64,000 nt of DNA, taken from positions 34,852-98,851 of the forward strand of contig CAZUXB010000002.1 in NCBI GenBank assembly GCA_964624555.1, in the 5' to 3' direction. This document shows positions 17,315 through 25,308 of the stretch, in pieces (positions within the stretch are counted from its first letter, which is position 1; every line of letters begins with the position of its first letter). Source of the DNA: SXRF01 sp964624555 (GTDB lineage: Bacteria; Pseudomonadota; Alphaproteobacteria; Rickettsiales; SXRF01). The translations under genes and the position numbers were made by a program. The notes beneath the pieces were generated by a model. It was not told the origin of the DNA, searched no databases, and worked only from the letters and a program-made list of their open reading frames with translations.

Positions 17315-17549
17315 TAAGGCACAAGAGCATCTTGCTTATTGGCAGATGGTTGATCCTAAACTTGCGTCTAAAATTTTACGTATGTTTGATGAAATTAGTG
17401 ATACCCCGTATTATGGAACAGGAAAACCAGAAGCATTAAAGCATGAATTTTCCGGCTTCTGGTCGCGCAGAATTGATCGGGAACATCGATTGGTTTACCG
17501 CGTGGAAGGAAATTCGGTTATAATTCTTTCCTGCCGTTTTCACTATTAG
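17283..17549 (+). CDS. yoeB: Type II toxin, YoeB/Txe family mRNA interferase
   Basis: An 88-residue toxin of the RelE fold. The match to YoeB is clear along its length: LAYWQMVDPKLASKI, GTGKPEALKHEFSGFWSRRI and the C-terminal EHRLVYRVEG...CRFHY. Residues matching the E. coli YoeB active site (a central Glu, Arg in WSRRI, and the terminal His-Tyr) are present, so it should be active as a ribosome-dependent endoribonuclease when freed from YefM. Confidence 0.92.
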   Translation: MKSAKNLELSSKAQEHLAYWQMVDPKLASKILRMFDEISDTPYYGTGKPEALKHEFSGFWSRRIDREHRLVYRVEGNSVIILSCRFHY

Positions 17550-17609
17550 TAGAAAATCATTGCCTGAGTGTTGTTCTGTATGTAAATTCGATGCTAGGAG
17601 AGTTTACCA

Positions 17610-18173
17610 ATGTGTCTTAGAAACAGCCAACAGTCATATGGCATTATCGCCAAGTCTTTTCATTGGCTAATGGCAATTCTAATCATAGGGCTGCTTGCGG
17701 TTGGGCTTATCATGGCGGATATGGAAAACAGTCCGGACAAGTTTAAACTTATTGGGCTGCATAAAGAGTTTGGCCTTGTTGTATTGTTCCTTGCCTGTGC
17801 CCGTCTTGGCTGGAAAATATTGGACGTAAGCCCGCTGCTTCCTGATAATTTAGGAAAATTCGCAAAATTAGGTGCTAAAACGGCGCATTGTTTACTTTAT
17901 ATACTTATGTTTGCCATGCCGCTTACTGGCTGGCTGATGTCATCGGCTGCCGGTTTCCCGGTATCAATGTTTGGGCTGTTTTTAATGCCAAACCTGATTG
18001 CCCCTGATAAGCAATTTGGGCATGATATGGGCGAGGTACATGAAAATTTAGCATGGGTGCTGATTGTTTTAATTACGTTGCATGTGCTTGCTGCGCTGTT
18101 GCACCATTTTTATTACAAGGATAATATACTCAGGAGAATGCTTCCAAATTTTAAGGGTAAATCCAATGTTTAA
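17610..18173 (+). CDS. Cytochrome b561 family protein
   Basis: A 187-residue four-helix membrane protein of the bacterial cytochrome b561 (CybB) type. Candidate haem-ligand histidines lie in KSFHWLMAIL, IGLHKEFG, EVHENLAWVL and LHVLAALLHH. These proteins move electrons between quinol and periplasmic acceptors and can help remove superoxide. AGGAG precedes the ATG. The stop overlaps the start of the YceI gene by 8 bases; b561-YceI pairs are a common arrangement, so the two probably form one unit inside the GTA cluster. Confidence 0.9.
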   Translation: MCLRNSQQSYGIIAKSFHWLMAILIIGLLAVGLIMADMENSPDKFKLIGLHKEFGLVVLFLACARLGWKILDVSPLLPDNLGKFAKLGAKTAHCLLYILMFAMPLTGWLMSSAAGFPVSMFGLFLMPNLIAPDKQFGHDMGEVHENLAWVLIVLITLHVLAALLHHFYYKDNILRRMLPNFKGKSNV

Positions 18174-18735
18174 AATTCCGAAGCTGGTAGTGGCAGCGAG
18201 TTTCTTGCTTGCTTTCCCAGCCTATGCTGATGTTCCAGTCTATAAAATGGTTAAAAATAAGAGTACGCTGAAATTTTATGCGATAAATAATAATGCCCCG
18301 GTTGAGGGTGAGTTTAAGGATTTTTCTGCGGATATTAAATTTGCCCCGGATAAGCTGGCTGAGAGTAAAATTGATGCTACAGTCCAGATTGCCAGTGTTT
18401 TTGCCGATTATGATGATGTGGCAAAAAACCTTGTTACCAATGACTGGTTTGCGGCAACAGAATTTCCCAAGGCTGTTTTTACCAGTGAGAAAATCTCACG
18501 TATGCCCTATTCCGATAATTATTATGCGGAAGGAAAATTGCAGATACGCGGTAAGACCCAGCCGGTGCAGCTTAACTTTCAGCTTAAATCTTCCGGGGAT
18601 AAAACCGCAATCGCCACTGGCTATATAACCGTACACCGCAAGGATTATGGCATAGGTCAGGGGCAATGGGCCAAGGATGATGTGGTCAAAGACGAGGTCC
18701 GCGTTGAGTTCCGTATTGTGGCTGAGAAGCAGTAA
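18166..18735 (+). CDS. YceI family periplasmic lipid-binding protein
   Basis: A 189-residue YceI-like lipocalin-fold protein with a signal peptide (VVAASFLLAFPAYA). The family core is clear: KSTLKFYAINN, FSADIKFAPDKLAESKID, NDWFAATEFPKAVFTSEKI, YYAEGKLQIRGKTQPVQL and YGIGQGQW. Relatives bind polyisoprenoid or quinone-like lipids in a beta-barrel. ATG 18166 is chosen because it gives the signal peptide and overlaps the b561 stop; the frame is open further upstream within the b561 gene. Confidence 0.9.
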   Translation: MFKIPKLVVAASFLLAFPAYADVPVYKMVKNKSTLKFYAINNNAPVEGEFKDFSADIKFAPDKLAESKIDATVQIASVFADYDDVAKNLVTNDWFAATEFPKAVFTSEKISRMPYSDNYYAEGKLQIRGKTQPVQLNFQLKSSGDKTAIATGYITVHRKDYGIGQGQWAKDDVVKDEVRVEFRIVAEKQ

Positions 18736-18739
18736 ATAA

Positions 18740-19342
18740 TTATATATTTATCCATTTGGATTCTGGGCTTGGTTGTTGCGGCATTTTGGGTACTGGCAAT
18801 ACACCAATTTCTGCTATTAAACTACGAGCTATGCTATTATCATCTTCAGCCATCTTTTTTGCTGCTTCTACAGTTGCCATAAGTTTAGGTTGTTGGGATG
18901 GTTGAGATTTTGAAGGCACAATGATAACTAAACTATCAGCTGGTCTATCTGCTATGGAGTCAATAAACCTAGAGGCAGATGCACTGCTTTCTCTTAGTTT
19001 CTCAATTACGCTCTGTTCTATATCGCCAGGTGGAAGACTTACAGAAGCTTTATGTCCATATGTTGATTTTTGAAGTACAATATTAGCAGCGGCTGAGAGC
19101 AGTTTTGTTTTATCAGCTGCAAGCATTGCATTCCTGCCCGCATTATATTCTTTGAGAGTTATTATGCCGTCTCCATCAGTATCTAAGGCACGCAGGGAAT
19201 TATCTATTTTGTCTCGTACCTCAGGACTGGCGAAAACATGAGGGGTATACTGCACTAAACTGTCTTTAATTGCTTGTTCAAGAATATCAAAATACCGCTT
19301 TGTATTATTATAGCTATCATTGTCGGCCATAAAATTAACCAT
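18740..19342 (-). CDS. Hypothetical protein with one EF-hand
   Basis: A 200-residue protein, mostly helical and without a signal peptide, containing one canonical EF-hand calcium loop (DTDGDGIITLKE, residues 54-65). The rest, including a Ser/Pro-rich segment (VPSKSQPSQQPKLM), is not recognised. An alternative start is the Met at 19330. It is convergent with YceI, 4 bases from its end, and divergent from the prohead protease, so it looks like an insertion into the GTA cluster. Confidence 0.65.
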   Translation of the reverse strand: MVNFMADNDSYNNTKRYFDILEQAIKDSLVQYTPHVFASPEVRDKIDNSLRALDTDGDGIITLKEYNAGRNAMLAADKTKLLSAAANIVLQKSTYGHKASVSLPPGDIEQSVIEKLRESSASASRFIDSIADRPADSLVIIVPSKSQPSQQPKLMATVEAAKKMAEDDNSIARSLIAEIGVLPVPKMPQQPSPESKWINI

Positions 19343-19424
19343 AAATAATGTTAAGATGGTTCAATAATATCATAAAAATCACCAACAAATATTACAGTTC
19401 TGTTAAGATTAACAAAGGATCCCT

Positions 19425-19988
19425 ATGTATTACGACAAAAAAATCAGCGCAAATATGCGCGAACGCAAGCGGCTGGACTTTTCCCTGCAGGTCAAATCGC
19501 TTGATAATACTGGAAGATTCGCTGGTTATGCCAGCGTTTTTGATGTTGTTGATAGCCAGAAAGATATCATCCTGCGCGGGGCATTTGCCTATACCCTGAA
19601 AGGGCGGGTGGGGGAGATAAAAATGCTCTGGCAACACCAGCAGTCTGAGCCAATAGGTGTTTTTGAACGTATGTTCGAGGACTCCAATGGGCTTTATGTT
19701 GAAGGCAGGCTTCTGCTTGATGTGGCAAAGGCAAGAGAGGCCTATGCCTTGCTCAAGGAAGGGGCTATCGGCGGACTTTCTATAGGTTATTCGCCGATAA
19801 AATACCGTATGCATGAAAAAACCGGTGTGCGCATGCTTACGGAAGTGGAGTTGTGGGAGATAAGCCTGGTGACTTTTCCCGCTAATGAAGCCGCTAAAAT
19901 TACAGTAGTGAAACAGGAAGAACCACAACCACAATTATTGGAACTGGTACAGGTTCTCGACCGGGCAATTGCAGTTTTGCAGGTGTAA
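19425..19988 (+). CDS. HK97-type prohead protease
   Basis: A 187-residue serine protease of the U35/HK97 prohead family that trims the capsid scaffold during assembly. The catalytic His lies in LWQHQQSEPIG and the Ser in GAIGGLSIGY; GRFAGYASVFDVVDSQKD and WEISLVTFPANE are also typical. It corresponds to GTA gene 4 and lies 53 bases upstream of the major capsid gene. Confidence 0.93.
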   Translation: MYYDKKISANMRERKRLDFSLQVKSLDNTGRFAGYASVFDVVDSQKDIILRGAFAYTLKGRVGEIKMLWQHQQSEPIGVFERMFEDSNGLYVEGRLLLDVAKAREAYALLKEGAIGGLSIGYSPIKYRMHEKTGVRMLTEVELWEISLVTFPANEAAKITVVKQEEPQPQLLELVQVLDRAIAVLQV

Positions 19989-20041
19989 GGAGCACGCCTA
20001 CCGCCTACCAATAAATTTAAAAATCAAAAAAAGGAAAAAAT

Positions 20042-21238
20042 ATGAGTATAAGCGAAATTACCGATCGCGTTGCTGTGCTTGGCAATGCGTGGGAACAGTT
20101 CAAGCAGATCAATGATCAGCGTTTGAATGATATCGAGCGCAAGGGCAATGCTGATCCACTTTATAGCGAGCATCTGAATAATATCAACACGGCGCTGGAT
20201 AACTATAAATCCCGTCTTGATACCATCGAAACTGCCTATAACCGCCCAACCTTAGGAGACAGTGGCAATGTTAAAAATAATTCTGCTGCACATAGTGAAT
20301 ATAGCAAAGCGTTTCGTAACTACCTGCGTAAAGGCATGGAAGGCGGCCTGGAAGCTTTGCAGACAAAAGCTCTCTCGGTTGGTTCAGATCCTGATGGCGG
20401 GTATCTGGTAACCTCGCACATGTCGTCAAAGATCGTGCAGTCGATCTATGAAACCTCTCCGATTCGCCAGCTTGCATCAGTAGAAACTATTTCTTCCGAT
20501 GCGCTGGAACTTATCGATGACCATGACCAGGCTGCTGCCGGATGGACCTCGGAAACTGGTTCTATATCGGAAACCAGCACACCAACACTTGCTAAAAGGA
20601 ATATTCCAACCCATGAATTATATGCACAGCCAAAAGCAACACAAAAACTGGTTGATGATTCTGCCATTGATATTGAAAGCTGGCTCTCTACAAAAATTGC
20701 CGATATTTTCAGCCGTAAGGAAAATACTGCTTTTGTCAGTGGTACTGGTGTTGGCCAGCCGCGCGGTATTCTGACCTATGCTGCCGGTACCAACTGGGGG
20801 CAGATACAGCAGGTTAATTCAGGAACCAGCGGTGCGGTTACTGCTGATGCGATTATAACTCTTTTCTATGCCCTCAAGGATGCCTATACCAAACGCGCAA
20901 ATTTCCTGATGAACCGTACTGTTGTCCAGTCCGTGCGTCTGCTTAAGCAGGCCACTACCAACCAGTATATGTGGCAGCCGGGGCTTGCTGCTGGTGCGCC
21001 TGATACTCTTATGGGTGTGCCGGTAATGATGGCGGCGGATATGCCTATTGCTGCAGCTAACTCGCTTTCTATCGCGGTTGGTGATTTCCAGGCGGCCTAC
21101 CAGATCGTTGATCGTCAGGGCATCAGCATCCTGCGCGATCCATTCACTGAAAAACCGTTTGTCAAATTCTATGCAACAAAACGTGTGGGCGGCGATGTAG
21201 TGAATTTCGAAGCCATTAAACTGATGAAGCTTGCTTAA
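20042..21238 (+). CDS. Major capsid protein, HK97/GTA type
   Basis: A 398-residue HK97-fold capsid protein. An N-terminal coiled coil (about 1-80) acts as the scaffold delta domain, and the mature shell domain starts near residue 110 (TKALSVGSDPDGGYLVTSHM). Typical motifs are SPIRQLASVETISSD, FVSGTGVGQPRGIL, FLMNRTVVQSVRLLKQ and the ending YATKRVGGDVVNFEAIKLMKLA. It matches GTA gene 5. A strong AAGGAAAA precedes the ATG. The C-terminus is followed directly by a heptamer hairpin repeat. Confidence 0.95.
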   Translation: MSISEITDRVAVLGNAWEQFKQINDQRLNDIERKGNADPLYSEHLNNINTALDNYKSRLDTIETAYNRPTLGDSGNVKNNSAAHSEYSKAFRNYLRKGMEGGLEALQTKALSVGSDPDGGYLVTSHMSSKIVQSIYETSPIRQLASVETISSDALELIDDHDQAAAGWTSETGSISETSTPTLAKRNIPTHELYAQPKATQKLVDDSAIDIESWLSTKIADIFSRKENTAFVSGTGVGQPRGILTYAAGTNWGQIQQVNSGTSGAVTADAIITLFYALKDAYTKRANFLMNRTVVQSVRLLKQATTNQYMWQPGLAAGAPDTLMGVPVMMAADMPIAAANSLSIAVGDFQAAYQIVDRQGISILRDPFTEKPFVKFYATKRVGGDVVNFEAIKLMKLA

Positions 21239-21243
21239 AAAAC

Positions 21244-21317
21244 GTACTCGGTACTCGGTTAATCGTACTCGGCAGGAAAAAAATCTTACCGAGCACAGAG
21301 TACGCATCACCGAGTAC
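21244..21317. repeat. Heptamer hairpin repeat (GTACTCG unit)
   Basis: The left arm reads as 7-base units GTACTCG, GTACTCG, GTTAATC, GTACTCG. The right arm, on the opposite strand, reads GTACTCG, GTGATGC, GTACTCT, GTGCTCG. The arms are separated by an A-rich loop, making an imperfect hairpin between the capsid gene and the next structural gene. It may act as an mRNA stabiliser or attenuator downstream of the highly expressed capsid gene. Confidence 0.8.
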
Positions 21318-21339
21318 CAATAAAATTTGGAGAAAGAAA

Positions 21340-21753
21340 ATGAGAGATATCTATCACAATATATTGGTCAGCCAGCATTTGAGCCCGGTGGTTTCGACTG
21401 CGACTAAAACTTCCACCACCATAGATTTGCAAGGCTATAACAGTGCAATGGTTGTTTTTAACATCGGTCTGGCGGCCGATACACTTTCCGGTTCTGTGTA
21501 CTGGACCCTGAAACTACAACATAGTGACGATGACAGTACCTATACCGATCTGGCAGCCGCCGACCAGAATAGCCCGTCCCTTACCGTGGTCATTGACTCC
21601 AGCAGCAAGGACCGGACAGTATATAGTTTTGGTTACCAGGGGGCAAAACGCTACCTTAAAGCTATAGCTACCCCAACCGGGACCCATACTAACGGTACCC
21701 CTATTGGTATAGTAGCACTGCGAGGGGCTGCGTCTTATCATCCTGTAGTATAA
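21340..21753 (+). CDS. Phage-like structural protein next to the capsid gene
   Basis: A 137-residue beta-rich protein with no signal peptide. The pattern (MRDIYHNILVSQHLSPVV... LQGYNSAMVVFNIG... YWTLKLQHSDDDSTYTDL... GAKRYLKAIATPTGT... ALRGAASYHPVV) matches a family I have seen directly downstream of the major capsid gene in alphaproteobacterial prophages. A head-decoration or head-completion role is an inference from position and size. GGAGAAAG lies before the ATG. Confidence 0.7.
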   Translation: MRDIYHNILVSQHLSPVVSTATKTSTTIDLQGYNSAMVVFNIGLAADTLSGSVYWTLKLQHSDDDSTYTDLAAADQNSPSLTVVIDSSSKDRTVYSFGYQGAKRYLKAIATPTGTHTNGTPIGIVALRGAASYHPVV

Positions 21754-21767
21754 AGAATTTTTTGTGA

Positions 21768-21797
21768 TGGTGCCCATTTTTATTGTTATGGGCACCA
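21768..21797. terminator. Stem-loop, possible terminator
   Basis: A perfect 10-base-pair stem (TGGTGCCCAT / ATGGGCACCA) with a 10-base AT loop lies 15 bases after the preceding stop. There is no T-run right after it on the plus strand, but AATTTTTT precedes it, so it would be a better intrinsic terminator for minus-strand transcription. It probably closes the capsid transcript. Confidence 0.6.
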
Positions 21798-21937
21798 CAC
21801 TAAACAAGCTATTATGTTGCAAAATAGCAACAAATATGCAAATATGCCTTGTAACGGTTTGCTTTAATTAATTGTTAAGGTGCTTGATTTATTATGAAAT
21901 TAAGTTAAACTGTCGATAAACATATTTGAGGTATAGC

Positions 21938-22288
21938 GTGTCAAAACTTTCAAGAACTGAGCAGATTATTGCTGAAAAAACGGTGTGTGTACTGCTGGTT
22001 CGTGGCGAAAACCCTGAGGGTGAGCGTATTTTCGCCTATATGGGTGTGCGTGCTGATAAGCTGGAGAGCTTTATTGAAGCCCAGAAGAATGGCACTTTCT
22101 ACCCGGAAGACTACGGAATTGTTATAGAATCCGGGGTGGGCGAGCCTTCTGAAGAAGTTAAGCAGAAAATGACCAAAGAATATGGGTTTAACCATGAGGC
22201 CATGCTGGATATTGACACTCCCCAGAGTGCCAACGATATAGCCAGCAATATTTCTGCTTATACTACAGGCGCTAAAGACGAAGAATAA
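21938..22288 (+). CDS. Hypothetical protein, 116 residues
   Basis: A small soluble acidic protein: an N-terminal helix (SRTEQIIAEKTVCVLLVRG), a beta/alpha core (RIFAYMGVRADKLESFIEAQKNG), and an acidic C-terminus (TTGAKDEE). I chose GTG 21938 because GAGGT sits 6-7 bases upstream; the frame also opens at a TTG at 21926. Not recognised, and no clear phage homology. A weakly conserved alphaproteobacterial hypothetical is possible. Confidence 0.65.
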   Translation: MSKLSRTEQIIAEKTVCVLLVRGENPEGERIFAYMGVRADKLESFIEAQKNGTFYPEDYGIVIESGVGEPSEEVKQKMTKEYGFNHEAMLDIDTPQSANDIASNISAYTTGAKDEE

Positions 22289-22404
22289 AGCGTCTTTGCT
22301 TTAATTTTCAGCCGTAATATAATATTCACGAAATCGTCATATAAATCCCGATATTTTATGTTATTCTGTAATGGGATAGTGTTTATTCATCAGGTAATGG
22401 TATA

Positions 22405-23235
22405 ATGACGGGTTCAGATTCAACAGCAGCTAACGGTTCCAAGATCGCTATGTGCACACAGCCAAAAAGCGTGAGGAGGTCTTTTGCCCTGGAATCAACG
22501 GGGTTTGCTGCTGCCGAGCTTGCCTCAATGGGTGTTTCCCTTGGTGTTGTCGCTATTGCTGAAGACCTTATTCCACAATCAATAATGAAAAAGGCAACCC
22601 ATGCCGTTGCTAAAGTTTGCGTAGAGCCATATCTCGATACTATCGAAAAGGCGATGTCCGAATGTAAACTGAAAGAATGCCAGGTTGATCATACCAAAAC
22701 CCGCGAAGAACGTGCCGAGAGGCTGGCGCGTGGTATAGTAGTTTTTGGTGCCGCTTATCTTGCCTCGCTTGGCGCTAAATTATGGATCCGCGGAAAAATG
22801 AATGAGCATTTTGAGGTGGCGGGAGCAAGTCATAAGCCGGCACCGAATGGCTCAAATTGGGTTAAAACAAAAATCCATGACATGAGCCCTAATAACTGGT
22901 CGCCTGATACACGTCTGATATTTGCGGCTGATGAAGCGGTGCATATCGGCTCACTGGTTTATTTGAACACCAAAGCCTCGGATTTTACCGACCGTAATAT
23001 AGAAACCATGAGCAAAGCTTTGCAAAAAATGGGTGTAAGCCAGCAAAGGGCACAGGATATTTCGACAATGGCAATGGTCTGGGAAGTCCCGAATTTCCTT
23101 GGCTTGCTAGCTGGTGAAACTGCTATTTTCGGTAAGCATGCTTATGGTTGGCCGAAAGAACATAAATACCAGAAATTTGCTGATATTGTTTCGGGCAAGG
23201 CGATGTCATCTAACGCTCATATAGCTCACACTTAA
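22405..23235 (+). CDS. Unknown membrane-associated protein inside the GTA cluster
   Basis: A 276-residue protein with two hydrophobic, Ala/Gly-rich stretches likely to be membrane segments (about 32-55, AAAELASMGVSLGVVAIAED; about 110-130, IVVFGAAYLASLGAKLWI), separated by a Cys-containing loop (CKLKECQVDHTK). The C-terminal half is helical, with HIGSLVYLNTKASDF and WEVPNFLGLLAGETAIFG. It resembles in general style, not in sequence, the four unknown proteins at 27-32.6 kb. Not recognised. Confidence 0.6.
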   Translation: MTGSDSTAANGSKIAMCTQPKSVRRSFALESTGFAAAELASMGVSLGVVAIAEDLIPQSIMKKATHAVAKVCVEPYLDTIEKAMSECKLKECQVDHTKTREERAERLARGIVVFGAAYLASLGAKLWIRGKMNEHFEVAGASHKPAPNGSNWVKTKIHDMSPNNWSPDTRLIFAADEAVHIGSLVYLNTKASDFTDRNIETMSKALQKMGVSQQRAQDISTMAMVWEVPNFLGLLAGETAIFGKHAYGWPKEHKYQKFADIVSGKAMSSNAHIAHT

Positions 23236-23238
23236 ATT

Positions 23239-23304
23239 GGCTTGAGGCTTAAGTCTTACGGCTTAAGGATAATATTTTTATACTCAAGCCCTAAGCCCTA
23301 AGCC
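23239..23304. repeat. Heptamer hairpin repeat (GGCTTGA/GGCTTAA unit)
   Basis: The left arm is GGCTTGA, GGCTTAA, GTCTTAC, GGCTTAA. The right arm, read on the other strand, is GGCTTAG, GGCTTAG, GGCTTGA. An AT-rich loop (ATAATATTTTTA) separates them. The unit is shared with the in-frame repeat at 10062-10089 in gltB. It fills the short gap between the unknown membrane gene and the head-tail connector gene. Confidence 0.8.
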
Positions 23305-23311
23305 TTTATCT

Positions 23312-24007
23312 ATGAAAATTACCATGCTGCAAACTCGCTATGGCAGCGAGGATGGCTTTGTCGTGCGCCGTTTTCTAAAAAATCATCAATACGAAATAGC
23401 TGATTCCCTGGGAGCATATTTTATATGGCTGGGGGTAGCAAAAATAGGAGAAATTATGTCAAATAACCGTAGCCGGTTGCTGACGCGTATAACTGCGCCA
23501 GCCTCCGAACCTGTTACACTTGCTGAAGCCAAGCTTTACCTGCGCGTTGATTCCACTACTGAGGACAACCTTATATCTGACCTTATTGTTGCCGCCCGTA
23601 TGAGTGCTGAACAGTGGCTTAGGTCATCGCTGATTACCCAGAGCTGGAAACTAAGCTATAACGATTATGTCGATGAGGCTGTGCTTCTGCCGATGCCACC
23701 GGTTGTAAGTATAAGTAGTGTAGTTGTTATTAATCGTGATTCGACAACGCAAACTATTTCTGCAAATAATTATTATCTGAACGCTGCTAAAAATATGCTG
23801 TTGTTTGATAATTGCGTAAGCGGGTTTTCCATAGAGATATCGTATAATACCGGGTATGGCTCGGCGGCGCAGGTCCCGTCCCCAATTAAATACGGGATAC
23901 TCGCCCATATTGCAGCAATGTATGATGAGCGTGGGTTAATTGGTCAGGCGAATCTGCCGCCACAGGTCAGCAGTTTGTACTTACCTTTTCGCGAGGTAAT
24001 GTTATGA
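23312..24007 (+). CDS. Head-tail connector protein (GTA gp6 type) with fused 48-residue leader ORF
   Basis: From about residue 49 (MSNNRSRLLTRITAPASEPVTLAEAKLYLRVD) this is a phage gp6/QLRG-type head-tail connector: EDNLISDLIVAARMSAEQWL and YDERGL...LPFREVML are typical. A strong AGGAG precedes the internal ATG at 23456. The first 48 codons (MKITMLQTRYGSEDGF... IADSLGAYFIWLGVAKI) look like a separate mini-protein found just before gp6 in many alphaproteobacterial phages. Here no stop separates them, so either a fusion is made or both starts are used. The 3' end overlaps the next gene by 4 bases. Confidence 0.85.
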   Translation: MKITMLQTRYGSEDGFVVRRFLKNHQYEIADSLGAYFIWLGVAKIGEIMSNNRSRLLTRITAPASEPVTLAEAKLYLRVDSTTEDNLISDLIVAARMSAEQWLRSSLITQSWKLSYNDYVDEAVLLPMPPVVSISSVVVINRDSTTQTISANNYYLNAAKNMLLFDNCVSGFSIEISYNTGYGSAAQVPSPIKYGILAHIAAMYDERGLIGQANLPPQVSSLYLPFREVML

Positions 24008-24360
24008 GTGGCGGGAAGAAGAATACAGCAACGCTATTGCGCCACCGCCTGACATTGCAGCAGGAAGTAAAAACGCCGGATGGGGCCGGGGGGTATACCA
24101 GAAGCTGGCAGGATGTTGGTGATCTCTGGGCGGAAATAACTGCGGTAAGCGGTAAATCAATCTATGGTCGTGAAAGACTATATGGTGGACAGTTGCAATC
24201 AGAAATAAGCCATAAAATAGTTATACGATACCGTAGTACCGTATCAACAAGTATGCGCCTGGTATTTGATGGGCGTATTTTTAACATCCGCGCTATTTCA
24301 AATGTGAATGAGAATGATGAAATATTGGAGTTGCTGGTAGAAGAAGGAGTAGCCAGTTGA
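24004..24360 (+). CDS. Phage head-tail adaptor (GTA gp7 / SPP1 gp16-like)
   Basis: A 118-residue head-closure protein. The typical pattern is RHRLTLQQEVKTPDGAGGYTRSWQDVGDLWAEI... GQLQSEISHKIVIRYR... MRLVFDGRIFNIRAISNVNENDEILELLVEEG. It joins the portal/connector ring to the tail. Its ATG overlaps the connector stop, so the two are translationally coupled. Confidence 0.9.
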   Translation: MSGGKKNTATLLRHRLTLQQEVKTPDGAGGYTRSWQDVGDLWAEITAVSGKSIYGRERLYGGQLQSEISHKIVIRYRSTVSTSMRLVFDGRIFNIRAISNVNENDEILELLVEEGVAS

Positions 24361-24363
24361 TTA

Positions 24364-24795
24364 TTAAGCGGCGATGAAAGGTTTCTTGTCCTGTTCAGAA
24401 AGTGAAAATAGCAGAAGATTTATTTTTTCCTGGAATTCACGATCCCATTCTGATTTCAATTTTAGCTGGCAGATATTGCAAATATCGTGCAGGAACATTA
24501 TGGCCCCCTTAAAACTGAACATAAACAGGGCATCCATAAATTCTTCCTTGCTTGGTAGCGGGATTTTACGGGCAAGGAAATAAGCCCCTTCCAGAAGTTC
24601 ATGCAGGGCATTTTTCCAAGGCATATAAGCTTCACGGTAAATATAGTCGGTTTCTTCTATAGTTTTCTCAAGATATTTCTCAACCCGTACCAGTACCGGT
24701 TGATAATCAATAAGAAATTGCTCGAATACCTGGTATTCAGGGGCTTCGAATCCCTTCTTATCTAATTTAAAAGATGTGTCTGAGAGCGTTTCCAT
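24364..24795 (-). CDS. Hypothetical protein, helical
   Basis: A cytoplasmic protein of 143 residues, almost entirely predicted helix (FLIDYQPVLVRVEKYLEKTIEETDYIYREAYMPW; DALFMFSFKGAIMFLHDICNICQLKL). Start ATG 24795 is chosen; a GTG at 24801 is also in frame. It lies on the minus strand between GTA genes gp7 and gp8 and shares a divergent promoter region with gp8. Not recognised; a small regulator of the cluster is possible but unproven. Confidence 0.6.
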   Translation of the reverse strand: METLSDTSFKLDKKGFEAPEYQVFEQFLIDYQPVLVRVEKYLEKTIEETDYIYREAYMPWKNALHELLEGAYFLARKIPLPSKEEFMDALFMFSFKGAIMFLHDICNICQLKLKSEWDREFQEKINLLLFSLSEQDKKPFIAA

Positions 24796-24814
24796 AAGCA
24801 CATTCTAACAAATT

Positions 24815-24886
24815 ATTGTGACATTTTTGTGACAGTTTGTATGACAGTTTTGTTACAAATTTATTAATATCAATATTAATATCAAC
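24815..24886. promoter_or_regulatory. Divergent regulatory region with short direct repeats
   Basis: Between the minus-strand helical gene and gp8 lie repeated TTGTGACA / TTTTGTGACAG / TTTGTATGACAG / TTTTGTTACA motifs, followed by two copies of AATATTAATATC. Iterated sites of this kind are typical of operators or curved DNA at divergent promoters. No regulator can be named. Confidence 0.5.
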
Positions 24887-24903
24887 AGAGTAGAGGCATT
24901 ATT

Positions 24904-25308
24904 ATGGCGAGTTTGGGGTATTACGTCCTGCAAAAGGCAATATATGAAAAACTAACAGGAAATAGCCAGTTAATGGCCGCAGTAACCGGAATATTTGATA
25001 ACCCAACACAAGGCACTGCCTTTCCGTTTATAACAATTGGCGATGTATCTTCTGGCGATTTATCAAACCTTGGTAAAGATGTTATCGAACAGCAAATATA
25101 TCTGCACGTCTGGAGCAGGGAAGGTGGGCATAAACAGGCTTCGGATATAATGGAAATTATTTATGGGTTATTGCATAATGGCACGGTTACTATTAGCGGA
25201 AAAACTGTAGTAATGATGCGGTTCGTAACAACAAAAATACAGATGGAAAGTGATGGTTGGACCTATCACGGAATCATGCATCTGAAAATTATTTTAGGTA
25301 GTAACTAA
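24904..25308 (+). CDS. Tail terminator-like protein, DUF3168 (GTA gp8 type)
   Basis: A 134-residue DUF3168 protein, the tail-completion/head-tail joining family. Typical features: YYVLQKAIYEKLTGNSQLMAAVTGIFDNP, AFPFITIGDVSSGDLSNLGKDV, HVWSREGGHKQASDIMEIIYGLL and the C-terminal ESDGWTYHGIMHLKI. AGAGG precedes the ATG. In canonical GTA clusters the tail-tube gene follows immediately; here minus-strand genes of unknown function follow instead. Confidence 0.9.
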   Translation: MASLGYYVLQKAIYEKLTGNSQLMAAVTGIFDNPTQGTAFPFITIGDVSSGDLSNLGKDVIEQQIYLHVWSREGGHKQASDIMEIIYGLLHNGTVTISGKTVVMMRFVTTKIQMESDGWTYHGIMHLKIILGSN

